Shown here: positions 52,200-63,567 of the stretch, one piece after another
How positions within the stretch are numbered: the stretch's first letter is position 1
Layout: each line of letters starts with the position of its first letter
Origin: Sipunculus nudus
Taxonomy: Eukaryota > Annelida > Sipuncula > Golfingiida > Sipunculidae
DNA length: 64,000 nucleotides
Reading direction: 5' to 3'
NCBI GenBank assembly: GCA_026874595.1
Contig: CM049316.1
Coordinates: 48,116,695 to 48,180,694 of the forward strand
The notes under the pieces: model-generated
What the model saw: the letters and a program-made list of their open reading frames with translations, nothing else
The model's database searches: none
What the model was told of the DNA's origin: nothing
Program-made: the position numbers and the translations under genes

Positions 52200-52565
52200 A
52201 AAAATTGAAAAAATACAGGTGGCACTACCAGACTGCAGAAACTGATGGAACATTCCATGATCAATATCCATGCAAAGAATCATGGTGATTAGTGCAATAG
52301 TTGTTCAGATACTTGAGCTTTTGTATCAAATTTTCCATTATTCTGGGGGGTACTTTGGGGCCCCAGAGCTCAGAGGATATGGGTAACAGAGACCTAATTT
52401 CTGGTTTCCAAGGAGATTTTTTATCGACCTCTCAGATTGTCAAGTTACAAGATTCTAGGTCCAGCGGTTATGATTTGTGCCTAGTTAACGGACAGACAGG
52501 CAGACAGAGGGACGACGGACAAAGAGTGATCACTATAGCTCAGCATGAATGAAAGTCAGTGAGCT
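52200..52565 (+). mobile_element. single core unit with 3' end
   Basis: It starts with the CAGGTGGCACTACCAGACTGC variant of the palindrome, runs through one 337-bp-type unit, then ACGGACAGACAGGCAGACAG, GACGACGGACAAAGAGTGATC and a decayed stem-loop near 52535-52565. Confidence 0.7.
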
Positions 52566-53515
52566 AAAAAATGTTTGTTAAAATAACAAAAAAATACAGG
52601 TGGCCCCACCACTTTTCGGGAACTGACAAAACTAACTGTGGTCAATGTTCAAGGAAAGATTCGTGTCAATCCATGCATTAATTATCAAGATATTGGAGGT
52701 TTTGTATCAAATTTTTTATTATTCTGGGGGGTACTTTCAAGCCCCATTGCTAAGAGGAAATAGCTTGCAGTGACCTAATTTCAGGTTTCCAAGGAGATTT
52801 TTAATTGAACTTCCTGGATGTTCTCTTAGAAGGTTCTAGGACCAGCAGTTATGATTTGTGCCCTGCTAACAGACGGCCAGACGGACGACAGACAAAGCGC
52901 CATTCCTTTGACTTGGTCAGCTGAGCTAAAAAACAAAGCAAAATACAACAGACTCGGTTTTTTTAGATGATTAATTTTTTGCATAAAATTTGGTGATGCT
53001 AGCTCCTGCCTTTTTGAGATAGTATGGGTTAATGCACATACAACAGTTGACAGACGATGCCTCAACATCACATCAGCTCACATGTTTGCTAATTAGTGAG
53101 TAAATATCTTTCCTGTTTTTTTTTCGGAGTGCATTATGTTAGGGCCCATAACTTCAAGAAATTACACAATACTGACCTAATTTCTGGTATGTACATAGGA
53201 AATATATAGAGGAAGATTTAGATTAAAAATGATCAAAACCAGATCAGTGGTTATGATTTATGGGTTTTTAATGGAAAATTGAGGTTTCTACTTTAAAATC
53301 TCAAAGGAACAAAGTAACAGTGACCCAATTTTGGGTTAAGTAGGAGATCTTTGGGATATCTAACACTGCATAACTTTGGATTAGTAAGTCTAACGATTTC
53401 AAAACCAGTTTCACGCACAGACAGATGGACAGATGGCACAACAGATGCAAAGACAGCCAATGGATGAAGGGCCAAGGCTATAGCTAAGTGGACTTTTAGT
53501 CAGCTGAGCAAAAAC
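52566..53515 (+). repeat. three further element 3' ends in series
   Basis: Ends are at about 52925 (GGTCAGCTGAGCTAAAAAAC), 53091 (decayed GCGAACC-type end, CATCAGCTCACATGTTTGCTAA) and 53513 (TTAGTCAGCTGAGCAAAAA). Each is preceded by partial core sequence of its own family. Confidence 0.65.
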
Positions 53516-53736
53516 CCATTACATATATATATATTTCTATAATATATATATATAATTAAATTAAACAAGCATTTCCCATCTGTCTTTGTTTTCATACAGT
53601 TCTCCCAGCTTGTAAATAAGTATGGTCCTTTCATGTATGGTCCATTTGACCTTTCCCTTTGCAAAAATAGTTCATAAAGATCAAAGTAAATAGATTTTCT
53701 TGCTATGTTTAAAGTTTAAAAATAAACTCAACTCAC

Positions 53737-53763
53737 TTGGTGAAGAGTTCATGGGCCAAGGCA
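53737..53763 (-). CDS. CMIP: CMIP exon c, 27-nt microexon
   Basis: This exon is only 27 nt, between acceptor TTTCAG and donor GTGAGT. It completes Asp-54 and encodes ALAHELFT, then AA of a split Asn codon. The peptide corresponds to the vertebrate CMIP stretch ALAHEKFTK that directly follows the PIPFP motif. The phases (one leading and two trailing bases) fit exons b and d exactly, which is the main support for so short an exon. Skipping it would remove nine residues without changing the frame. Confidence 0.88.
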
Positions 53764-53860
53764 CTGAAATGACAAAAATATTAATATTTTACTGAGCAAC
53801 ATTGGCTACAAACATGAATGTTCACTACACCAGTTATTTACAAATCAGATATACTTTAAA

Positions 53861-54640
53861 TCAAGGGACACATGGGTCATAGTGCTCAGCTTAATTCTGT
53901 AAAATGTTAACAAATGCAACATTTCTATTTTCTATTGTTTTTTGTTTTTATATATTAGCATTTGAAAAGCTATGAGGAAATTTGGTGATAATAAAGTACA
54001 AACAAGGGACCTATGGGTCACGGCACTCAGCTGTTATATAAGATAAAAAAATATGATTTTGAAATGAGGCACATGCTGGTTTTGTGTGGAAATAAATATA
54101 AGCTGTATTATGAGTTGTTAGTGTTAAGCTTATGTATGATTTTGATAGTTTCTTTGGAGACAGGGAAGAGACTGATTTCATTTATTTTATTAACAAATGG
54201 AGTGTCACTGTCATACAGATTTTGACTTGGCCATATAACTGATAAGCAGCACATATAAGATAAAGAATTTAACTATTTATTAAAATTTAATAACAAATAT
54301 TGTGCAAAATATAATTTTTATTAAAAATAAAAAGAGAATCATATGATTTTTTTAATAAAATATAACTGAAATGATTATTAAAATAATATTATAGAATATA
54401 TTCATAAATGCATTCATGAATACATTTTGAAAGTATTTGCACTGGTATTCAAATACTTTCATTTTTACCTGACTTCCCGTTCTTATGCAAGAAATTATAT
54501 AATGGAGTACATATTCATATTTATATTCATATACATTTGCCAAGTATTCGCACCATGTCTGGTATTTATTCAGTTTTAGCCAAACAATGATGTTGAGAAT
54601 CAGAATATAAACAAAGGACCCATGGGTCACAACAACCAGC
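53861..54640 (+). repeat. ACAAGGG heads with copy of the 2.38-kb repeat start
   Basis: Heads at about 53861 and 54002. The second carries the same body as 22096 and 24479 for about 600 bp (AGATAAAAAAATATGATTT, GAGGCACATGCTGG), then is replaced by the head at 54611. Confidence 0.8.
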
Positions 54641-55050
54641 TTAAGTTTGAAATTTTTGCAAATGCAAAATATGAAAAATATTCTATTGTAATGTTTTTTA
54701 TTTATATAAGCATATGAGAAGCTAAGAGGAAAGGGCCCTCCTACTTGGTTATAGTAAAGTTCTCAATATATGATTGCAAACTAATACTCTGACAAGACTG
54801 TCATGAAGAAAAACAGTAAAAGTTTTGAGATACTGTGATGCATATGAAAAATTTGCAGATGGACAGGCAAGTGGACAGAATGGACTAATACCTTCATTTC
54901 ACTTTCAAGGGAATAATGCATTTAAGTTTATATATAACAACATGGCATCTACAAAATTATTCCTTGAATCCCTATTAAAACGTTTTGCAGGACATGCTTA
55001 ATTTTATTCACCAAAATAAAATAAAAGATTCAGTACATTTGATAAATTAA
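54611..55050 (+). repeat. ACAAAGG-headed repeat, GCAAATGCAAAAT body
   Basis: It shares its body with 6445, 60333 and 60570 (AAGCATATGAGAAGCTAAG, CTGACAAGACTGTCATGAAG). It is broken by the ACTAGATG element at 55051 and its sequence (CAAATAAAGTATACACACTG...) resumes at about 56,090 after it, consistent with insertion. Confidence 0.7.
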
Positions 55051-56083
55051 ACTAGATGTGTCGGAACGACACGAATGCCCCCGCCTTGGGCAAATTAGAA
55101 ACATTTGTCAAAATTTGGAAATTTTTTTAAGTTCAGGAGGTGTCGTATGGTCAAAAGTAGGTCAACAAGGGCAAAATGCAAACTCGATCTGTAACGGGTC
55201 ATTATCAAGCAACACACCAAAAATCCTGCCAGTATATGCAGGCATTGTGAAAAAAGTCCATACATGTGCATTTTCCATAAAAATTTCTGTCTTTGATGAA
55301 ATTTTCTGTTTAGGAGCCGTAAAACAATCAAAAGTAGGTCAACCGGGATGAAACGCAAACTCAATCTGTAACTGTCATTATCTGCCCACACAAAAAAAAT
55401 CAGGTTGGTATCTGCAGGCATTGAGGAAAAAAAGTCAGTACATATGCATTTGTTATGAAAATTTATATTTTTCATGAAAATTTCTAAGTTTAGGAGCTGT
55501 AAAACGGTCAAAAGTAGGTCAACGGGGACGAAACGCGTACTCGATCTGTAACTGGTCTATATCTGTCCACACACCAAAAATCAGGCCAATATCTGCAGGC
55601 ACTGTGAAAAAAAAAACGTACATGTGTATTTGTCATGAAATTTCATATTTATCATGAAATTTTCTATGTTCAGGAGCCGTAAAACGGTCAAAAGAAGGTC
55701 AACCAGGACGAAACGCGAACTCGATCTGTAACTGGTCTATATCTGCTCACACACAAAAAATCAGGCCAATATCTGCAGGCATTGCGAAAAAAAGTCCGTA
55801 CATGTGTATCTGTCATGAATATTTCTATTTTTCATGAAATTTTCTAAGTTTAGGAGCCGTAAAACGGTCAAAAGAAGGTCAACCGGGACAAAACGCGAAC
55901 TCGATCTGTAACTGGTCTATATCTGCCCACACACCAAAAATCAGGCCAATATCTGCAGGCATTGTGAAAAAAAGTCCGTACAACTGTTTGATTTCGGAAT
56001 GATGGAAGGACAGAAGGACGGAAGGACGGAATGACGGACATGGGTAAAACTATATGCCCCGGCCACTTTGTGGCGGGGGCATA
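55051..56083 (+). mobile_element. complete hairpin-ended element, ATGCCCCCGCC family
   Basis: This is the clearest complete copy of the shared architecture. The 5' start ACTAGAT is followed by a perfect hairpin GTGTCG-GAA-CGACAC (55058-55072), then ATGCCCCCGCC (55075-55085). The core has tandem units at exactly 180-bp spacing (GGAGC(C/T)GTAAAAC at 55313, 55493, 55673, 55853). A GGAAGGACGGAAGGACGG tract (about 56005-56037) follows. The 3' stem-loop has a 14-bp arm on each side (56053-56066 and 56070-56083, one mismatch), and its right arm contains GGCGGGGGCAT, the exact reverse complement of the 5' motif. No transposase frame is present. Confidence 0.85.
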
Positions 56084-56399
56084 AAAAAACATCTTTTCAA
56101 ATAAAGTATACACACTGTTGGTTGATTGAGGGACAAACAATATCATTATGCTAATTACAATCTCAGCTATAATTAATTACTGGAATTAATAGTCAATTTC
56201 ACACCTGGTGAAGTTTTACTCTTCTGAAGTAAAGCATTACTTATCTGATGAACATCCACACTTTCATAGCAATACATCATTTTGTGGACACAATTAAATG
56301 TGCACTTTAATCATTGTAACCCTGGTGGTACAATACAAAATCTAAAATGTAGCATGTCCAAGATTAAAATAAAACACAGAAAATTATAACATTCATCTA

Positions 56400-57290
56400 G
56401 TTTATGCACCAGCTGGGGGGGGGGATGAGGGGGGGTGAGTGCAGGGCAGAGGGGAAGCCTGCTAGTAGTGGCCAAGCTGGGCCAAGGCAAGCTGCCTGGG
56501 GTGGGTTACATAATGCAAGTGAAGGCTGTACTACTAGGTGGGCCAGATGTAAACAACACTTTACATGGTGTATGAAAACTTGAATAAAAGCTACTCTTTT
56601 CAAACAATTTCTTTGAAATTTCAGATTTTAAAAGATTGAATCCTTATGTATATATGCTGTGAAAATAAAATCAACAGTACTTACAGGGAAAAAACGTGCC
56701 ACTGCCAAATTTGGACAAAATTTAAGGTATTGATTTTTTATTTATGCTAATAACTTGAACAATTTGCAAAATTCAGATCTGATTTTGGGTAAACAATTGA
56801 ATCTTGATTAAATAAAGTTATATTCCTGAAAAAAAAGTCTCCAGCTTCAGCAATTCTCATGTTAAGTGAGCAAATAAATTTCCTGATTTTTAAAAAATTG
56901 CATTATATTTGGGCCTATAACTTCAAAATAATACCCAATACTGACCTAATTTTTGGTATGTGCACAGAAAATGTATGGAAGAATATAAATACTAAATCTG
57001 ATCAAAAACAGATCAGTGGTTTTGATATTAGGCAGCCTTGAAGTGTAACAATGGTTTTTTTATGGAAAACGGAGGTTTTTCCTTAATATCTCGAAGGAAC
57101 AAAGTTCTAATGACCCAATTTTTGGTATGGTAGGAGATTTTGGGGACATCTAATGGTATGCAGAATTTTGGATTCGTAGGTCCAACAGTTTTAAAACGTG
57201 CCCTGTTAACGGACGGCCGGCCGGACGGACGACGGACAAAGGACCACGACTATAGCTCAGATGACTTATAGTCAGCTGAGCTAAAAATAT
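56400..57290 (+). repeat. copy of the GGGCCCATAACTT family with intact 3' stem-loop
   Basis: Blocks as at 7.5-8.6 kb, then GGACGGCCGGCCGGACGG, ACGGACAAAGGACCACGAC and the stem-loop 57254-57282 followed by AAAAAT. Confidence 0.8.
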
Positions 57291-58087
57291 AATTGCCAAA
57301 CTTATTCTATGACATGACTGCCATGAGAGAAACAGTAAAGTTTTTTTAGAAACTGTTTTGCATATGAAATATTTTCGGTTGGACAGACAGGCAGACAAAA
57401 AGGACAGAATACTTAATTTCCCTATCTGGTGAGGCAGGGGAATAATGATTTTAAATTTATATTAAACCCCCCTTCAGCATATCCATTCCTGGCAGTCACT
57501 GAATTCCCACAACTTCTTGGAATCCTTGCAAAGATTTGACGACTGAAGTGTTCATATTTACTGACTTATTTGAAGGAAAGTGATAAAGACTGTATCAAGT
57601 CCCTGGACAGATGAGGTGCCACCTACAGATTATAATCACACTTCAGTCATGTGCTGATTAAGTTTGGTAAATTAGGTGAAGAAAGCTGCAAGAGATATCT
57701 GGTAAAAGAATGGGGAGGGACTGACAGACTCGGACCATTTAGTGGTCCTCCCTCCTTATGGCAGGGGACTTACAATAAAATTTGACTATATTAAACACAC
57801 TGCTGTGAGCTTGGGATTTTTACCAAAATAATGACAGCTCAATTTTAGAGTTTAAAAGCAAAACTATTTATTAAGTGGTTATTTTGGGATATAGGCATCA
57901 GTTTCTCATATTCAAAATTTGACAGCATATAAACAAAACTAATATTATTAGTCCAATTAATGGAATGGCAGTCTGCATGTCTGACAACTCAGTCAACATA
58001 CTGGGGGTAAAACTTGGACAACTGCAGGTTACACATTGCAGACTTAACTTAAACCTTAACAATGCCCTGAAAATATAAACTACTTAC
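57290..58087. other. intron DNA, no gene seen
   Basis: A fragment with GGTTGGACAGACAGGCAGAC (57377) belongs to the 6445/54611 body. Nothing else was recognised up to exon b. Confidence 0.5.
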
Positions 58088-58153
58088 TCATCGGGGAATG
58101 GTATTGGCTGTAGAAGACTGCCCAAATTTGGTCTCCAATCTTCAAACTGTGAC
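58088..58153 (-). CDS. CMIP: CMIP exon b
   Basis: This 66-nt exon lies between acceptor TTACAG and donor GTAAGT. It completes the Met codon begun in exon a, then encodes SQFEDWRPNLGSLLQPIPF plus PD (residues 33-53), and ends with GA of a split Asp codon. The DWRPxLxSLLQPIPFP string is the most diagnostic match to vertebrate CMIP in this half of the protein. The phase agrees with both neighbours. No tandem repeat touches either splice site. Confidence 0.93.
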
Positions 58154-58543
58154 CTGTAATAAACAAAGAATGAATAGGTGACAGCGCTCAACTGAAATTT
58201 TCTATGAGGTTACTAGCAGAAAATCCTAGCGTATGGAATAGTAGTTCCTTGTATAACAGTATTTTCAAATGCAAGTGCCAGAGCTAATGCCATTTTGCAA
58301 TACATTTTGTCCTGCATTATTGTTTCCATTCTTACACATTCTTCTCATGAAATTAAATGAAATCAGTCAATCAGTTTTGCTGTTATTATGCCCTTTAATG
58401 TACGTGGCAGTAATGGGAAGGAAACTGAAAAAATCTGAGGATAGTCAGTGATATCAACAGAAACCGTTTACATTGCTCTTAAAAGTCCAACACATGTATG
58501 TGCTGTGGCAACTGTGATTTGATGGGTCTTTATTCATACTCAC

Positions 58544-58639
58544 ATTGCCTCAAATATGGCTATATAGCAGGCAATCCTTGAGTCTATCTCGGCAACATTT
58601 TGGTCTACATGGACATTGTTTATTTGTTCCCTTAGGGCA
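58544..58639 (-). CDS. CMIP: CMIP exon a (first exon in window)
   Basis: This 96-nt exon sits between acceptor TTTCAG and donor GTGAGT. It starts with the last base of a split codon, gives 31 full codons (product residues 1-31) and ends with AT of a split Met codon. The peptide begins ALREQINNVHVDQ and ends ACYIAIFEA. The ending aligns with the CMIP segment just before the DWRP motif (vertebrate CYVEIL...). The first 22 residues correspond to the poorly conserved linker between the PH-containing part and the C-terminal part, so homology there is weak. The downstream intron is only 390 bp. Confidence 0.85.
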
Positions 58640-60037
58640 CTGAAATAAAACAAGAAAAATATATAATGAGAGAAGGATTCATATTAAATGAAATACCTGA
58701 TTGACGTAATTTTTAGGACTGTCCCTGAAGAAATGTCAAGAATGAGCGATTCTCTCTTATAAAGCTATGGCAGTCACCATTATTTCCCCCACCTTGTTTG
58801 ATGATTTTGAGTTCTTGAAATTATGTCAGGGTTTCCGAAGCCCCTAAGTATTGGCTATCAAAAGGAAATTTCCCTGAAATTATAACCTAAAAGTTTCCCC
58901 AGAATCCTCAAAAAAAGGTCACATATCTTAACCTAGAACAGCACCACATTTATTAGATGGAATCCCCTATATTGTATTTACTATTAACATCATCGCTTTC
59001 TGTCATAAATATATTGAAGCCATCTGTACCGTGGAAGGGAATTTCAGTGTTCTGGCTAGGACTTATCTGCTTTCTGGCCGGTTGCATTAATTTTGAGGAA
59101 AATTGCTTGTATAGGTCTCGCCAGTTCACTAACCCAGTGTTATGTCAAAACATGACAGTTTGGCCGGATTCAATTGAAAAGTACATTGTAATAAAAAGTG
59201 TCCAGTTTGAAACATTCCAGCACCTTTCAGGCCACATAAACGTTTGTTTTGACACATGGAAAAAGTGTTAGCTTTTCAGCAATTAACAGCTGATGTCAGA
59301 CTGCCTAGTTCCTCAGAAATGTTAGGATATGAATTGTTTCTTGGTCCTTTTGGTTGATGGTGAATGGGAATGATTGGCTAACAAGCAAGTCATAAGGTCA
59401 ATGGCTGTTACGTCTTATGTGCGGCACCCCTTGGATATTTCATGGTGCGTTATTACTTTGAAAATGAAAGAAACCCTGGGAAAAAATGTGCCACCTGACA
59501 AGTTAGCGCCATACCAGCCCTCCAACATTACGACTAGATTACTGGCTGTCAGTATACCTTTAAATCTAGGTCTGAGGAACACATTATAAAGCCCAATGAG
59601 GATGCAAATATTTTTATCATTTTTTACACCTCATGGCCTCCAGGTACACAGTCAATTAACATAAACTTGACCAATCATTAGCATTTTTGTGTTCTTTCTA
59701 ACAACAGCAAACATGAGCATTAAGTTCCATTTTTACTCAGCATATTAGTAATTAATACAGGCATGGCTCACATGGGTTACTAGATGCAGCCAACTCGTAC
59801 GCGATACAGGAAATAATTCGTTACCATAGAGACAAGAGTTTCTGTTTGGGGTCTGAGTCCACATGTGTTCTTATGGGTTAATTCATCATTCATAGCATTA
59901 AGATTATGGGCTGTTTACCACAATATGAATGCAACATGATGAAAGACCACTGTGATCACGACTCACCAGGCTTACCAGGTAATTATCTGTCCTACTGAGT
60001 AGGGTTGTCATTGATAAAAAAATATGAGAAAATATAA
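58640..60037. other. intron upstream of exon a, no gene seen
   Basis: Open frames at 58957-59271 and 59374-59589 (plus) show no recognised similarity and no splice context. The next upstream CMIP exon was sought here and not found. Confidence 0.5.
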
Positions 60038-61374
60038 ACAAGTAACACATCGGTCATGACGCTCAGCTGCCAAGCAAGACCTGCAACATCATCGCCTGAA
60101 ACTCACAACTTCCAGGCAAATTTTTTAAGTATCTATTTGCCAATTTTGTTGAAACTTTCTACCATGAAAGAAATATATATCACATATGTCTGGTTAAAAC
60201 AGTGAGTTTATGAACTGTGACAAAATGTATGGTTGTTGAGCTATCCAGAACTAATCCCACAGCTTGCTTGATACCTGTAAGTCTCTAAAGGAACACCAAA
60301 TAGGCCAAATATAAGATCAACATATATAGCAAAAAAGGGACCCATGGGTCACAGCGCTCAGCTGATGTTTGAAATTTTTGCAAATGCAAAATATTTTTTT
60401 CTAATGTTTTTTATATATATATACATATATATATGAGAAGCTAAGGGGAAAGGGGCCCTCCTACTTGGTTATAGTGAAGTTCTAAATATATGATTGCAAA
60501 ACTAATACTCTGACAAGACTGTCATGAAGAAAAAACAGTAAAAGTTTTGAGATACTGTGATGCATATGAACAAGGGACCCATGGGTCATGGCACTCAGCT
60601 GAAGTTTGAAACTTTTGCAAATGCAAAATATGCATTATATTCTATTGTAATGTTTTCATATTTATAAGCATATGAGAAGCTAAGAGGAAAGGGGCCCTCC
60701 TACTTGGTTATAGTTAAGTTCTAAATATATGATTGCAAAACTAATACTCTGACAAGACTGTCATGAAGAAAAACAGTAAAAGTTTTGAGGTACTGTGATG
60801 CATATGAAAAATTTACAGATGGACAGGCAAGTGGACAGAATGGACTAATACCTTTATTTCACTTTCAAGGGAATCATGCATTTAAGTTTATATTAAAGCC
60901 TTTTTTTAGCATATCCACTTTTTCAATTAATAGTTTTTATCTGATTCATTTTTTTTATTTAAAGGTTTTATAAATTCATAATTAAAAATATCTGAAAATA
61001 TAAGTTAAAATATCAGAATTCTAAGTTGCAATCATTTTTTATCCAGAGTGTAGCTAATATCTGGTCATATTATGCATACACATATATTTTATTATTTTTA
61101 AATTACAAATGTTTAATCTGAATATAAAAGAAAATAATGCCACAACATGGCATTTTCAAGATTATTCCTTGAATCACTATTAAAAAGTTTTGTACATTGG
61201 GAGTTTTCAGTACATGCTTAACTTTATTCACCAAAATAAAAGATTCAGTAAATTTGATAAAATTTAAACATTTTTTCAAATAAAGTTTACTTTATAAAGT
61301 ACACTGTAAGTTGAATGAGGGACAAACAAGACTATTGTGCATAATTACTATCTCAGCGATAAATGTTTACTGGA
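60038..61374 (+). repeat. three ACAAGGG-type heads in series
   Basis: Heads at 60038, about 60333 and 60570. The first has the CCAAGC body of 39976. The second and third share the GCAAATGCAAAAT body, the second being cut off after about 240 bp at AGATACTGTGATGCATATGAA, where the third head begins. The third runs to the ACTAGAATACGGG element at 61375. Confidence 0.75.
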
Positions 61375-62834
61375 ACTAGAATACGGGTAGTTGACAAGTG
61401 ACTACGTGTATCCGCCAAAATCAGAGTAGGACGGGTGAAGTGAGGTATGGATTGAGTGGCAAGAGGAAATAGAGTTACATGTGTTACATATTAGAGTGGA
61501 TGTCTGCCACTAAAACAGGATTGAAGGTGGGGCCACCTGTTATTTGAACAAGAAACAATCCAAGATGTATACACATGCCAAATTTTAGGTGGAAAAGTCA
61601 AACCACTGCAGAGATATGAGTGATTTTATCCCACAGCAGACAAACAGATGGATGCTGTGCAAAAATGGCTGCAGGTGTGCCACCATTTTTGTGTATGTTA
61701 TAAAGCTATCCAAGGGCTACATTTGTGTAAAAAATTTTTCCTGATTGGTCAAACAAGTCCGGAGATATAAGCATTAATGTCTGCAGCATGAACATGAATA
61801 AAGATGGCCCAACCTGTCATAAAATCAAGAAAGCTATCCAGGATGTATACGCATACCGAATTACAGGTAATTTGGTCAAACCACTGCAGAGATGAGTGAT
61901 TTTAACCCATGGCAGACAAACAGATAGACGCTGTGCAAAAATGGCTGCAGGTGGAGCCACCATTTTTGTGTATGTTATAAAGCTATCCAAGGGCTGCATT
62001 TGTAAAAATTTTTTTTCCTGATTGGTCGAAAGAATCCGAAGATATAAGCATTGATGTCTACAGCATGAACCTGAATGAAGGTGGTGCCACCTGACATAAA
62101 ATCAAGAAAGCTATGCGGATGTATAAGCATGCCAAATTTCAGGTAATTTGGTCAAACCACTGCAGAGATATGAATGATTTTAACCCAAGGCAGATGAACA
62201 GATGGACACTGTGCAAAAATGGCTGTAGGTGGCGCCACCATTTTTGTGTATGTTATAAAGCTATCCAAGGTCTACATTTGTGTAAATTTTTTATCCTGAT
62301 TGGTCAAATGGTTCCCGAGATATGAGCTTGGATGTCTGCAGTGTGAACGTAAATGTAGGTGGTGCCACCTGTCATAAAATCAAGAAAGCTATCTAGGATG
62401 TATACGCATGCGGAATTTCAGGTGAATTAGTCAAACCACTGCAGAGATATGAGTGATTTTAGCCTAAGCCAGACAAACAGATGGACACTGTGCAAAAATG
62501 GCTGCAGGTGGAGCCACCATTTTTGTGTATGTTATAAAGCTATCCAAGGGGTACATTTGTACAAAATGTTTTTCCTGATCGGTCAAACAGTTCCCGAGAT
62601 ATGTGGGTTTATGTGTTGAAACAGATGCACAAATGGACGCTGGGCAGAGAGGAAAGGTCAGAGGTCAAGGTCAATTGGTTAGACACCAGTTCACATGTGA
62701 CCAGATAATGGGTGTAAGTTTCAGAAAAATCTGTCCAGTTGTCTCACAGGAGTTCTCTAGAAACGAACGCGGCGGCGGCGGCGGTGAAACCCGGTCAAAA
62801 ACAGTATCTGCAAAACTTCGTTTTGGCGGATATA
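61375..62834 (+). mobile_element. complete hairpin-ended element, GTATCCGCC family (copy 2)
   Basis: It starts ACTAGAATACGGGTAG, with a 5' motif GTATCCGCCAAAA (61408-61420). The core is alternating half units with GGTGG-GCCACC variants (61531, 61804, 61949, 62079, 62228 perfect, 62356, 62504). A GGC repeat lies near 62771-62783, and the 3' stem-loop has right arm TTTTGGCGGATA (62821-62832), the reverse complement of the 5' motif. It interrupts another repeat whose text resumes at about 62,835 (AATTAATAGTCAATTTCACACC, as at 56,180). Confidence 0.78.
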
Positions 62835-62930
62835 ATTAATAGTCAATTTCACACCTGGTGAAGTTTTAACTCTTTTCAAGTAAAGAATTACATATCTGAT
62901 GAACATCCACACTTTCACAGCAATACAGTA

Positions 62931-63567
62931 TAGAGCCCCGTTTTTTCCGTTTTAACGGAAAAACGGACGGAAAAACGGAATTAGGGTTCGAAAACGGAAT
63001 AAGGGTTCAAAAACGGAATTATATCAAATACACGGAATACGACGGAAAGTCGGATTTAGAGCCGATTTAAACTGCAAATTAAAAAATTCTCACCCAATAT
63101 CTTATTAAAAAATTCTTTCAAACTGCGCATTACCGCATGTCATAGCGTCTCAGAGGCGAAATAGCTTTGAATATAATATAACCATACTTGTTTCAAATGT
63201 TTGAAATGATAGACGGTAAAAAACAGACACTACACAGCAGAGAACTGTCTTGCCGATTCAGTGAACACATGCGCTGGATTACTTACGTGTGGGCCTGATG
63301 AAGAACCATTTATGTGAAGGACCAGGTATAATTTTAAATATACGTAAAGTAACTATGGCAACAATGTTAGCAGTAATTAAATTTAAAATATTTTAAACAG
63401 CTTATTGAACACGTAATACATTTAATCATCTGGATTTAAAAGTTAACTCTTAAGAAGATGTAGCAATTTTATTACATAAAATATAAAGATAAAACGGAAA
63501 ATTCCAGAATTTTGATTTTATTAAAACGGAAAATAATTTTTTATAAAACGGAAAAAACGGGGCTCTA
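62931..63567. mobile_element. hAT-like MITE with 24-bp perfect terminal inverted repeats
   Basis: This element is 637 bp. The left end (62931-62954) starts TAGAGCCCCG, and the right end (63544-63567) is its exact reverse complement over 24 bp, ending CGGGGCTCTA. The first five bases fit the hAT terminal pattern YARNG. Subterminal CGGAAAAACGG-type repeats crowd the left end (62951-63050). It splits a repeat that is unbroken at 7345-7375 and 56265-56300 (CAGCAATACA-CACTTTGTGGACA). AATACA flanks both sides as an imperfect target duplication. It has no transposase frame. Confidence 0.88.

Noticed and set aside
63280-63330. Donor-like GTAAGT on the minus strand as the next upstream CMIP exon
   Set aside because: It lies inside the MITE, and the preceding sequence has no CMIP-like peptide.
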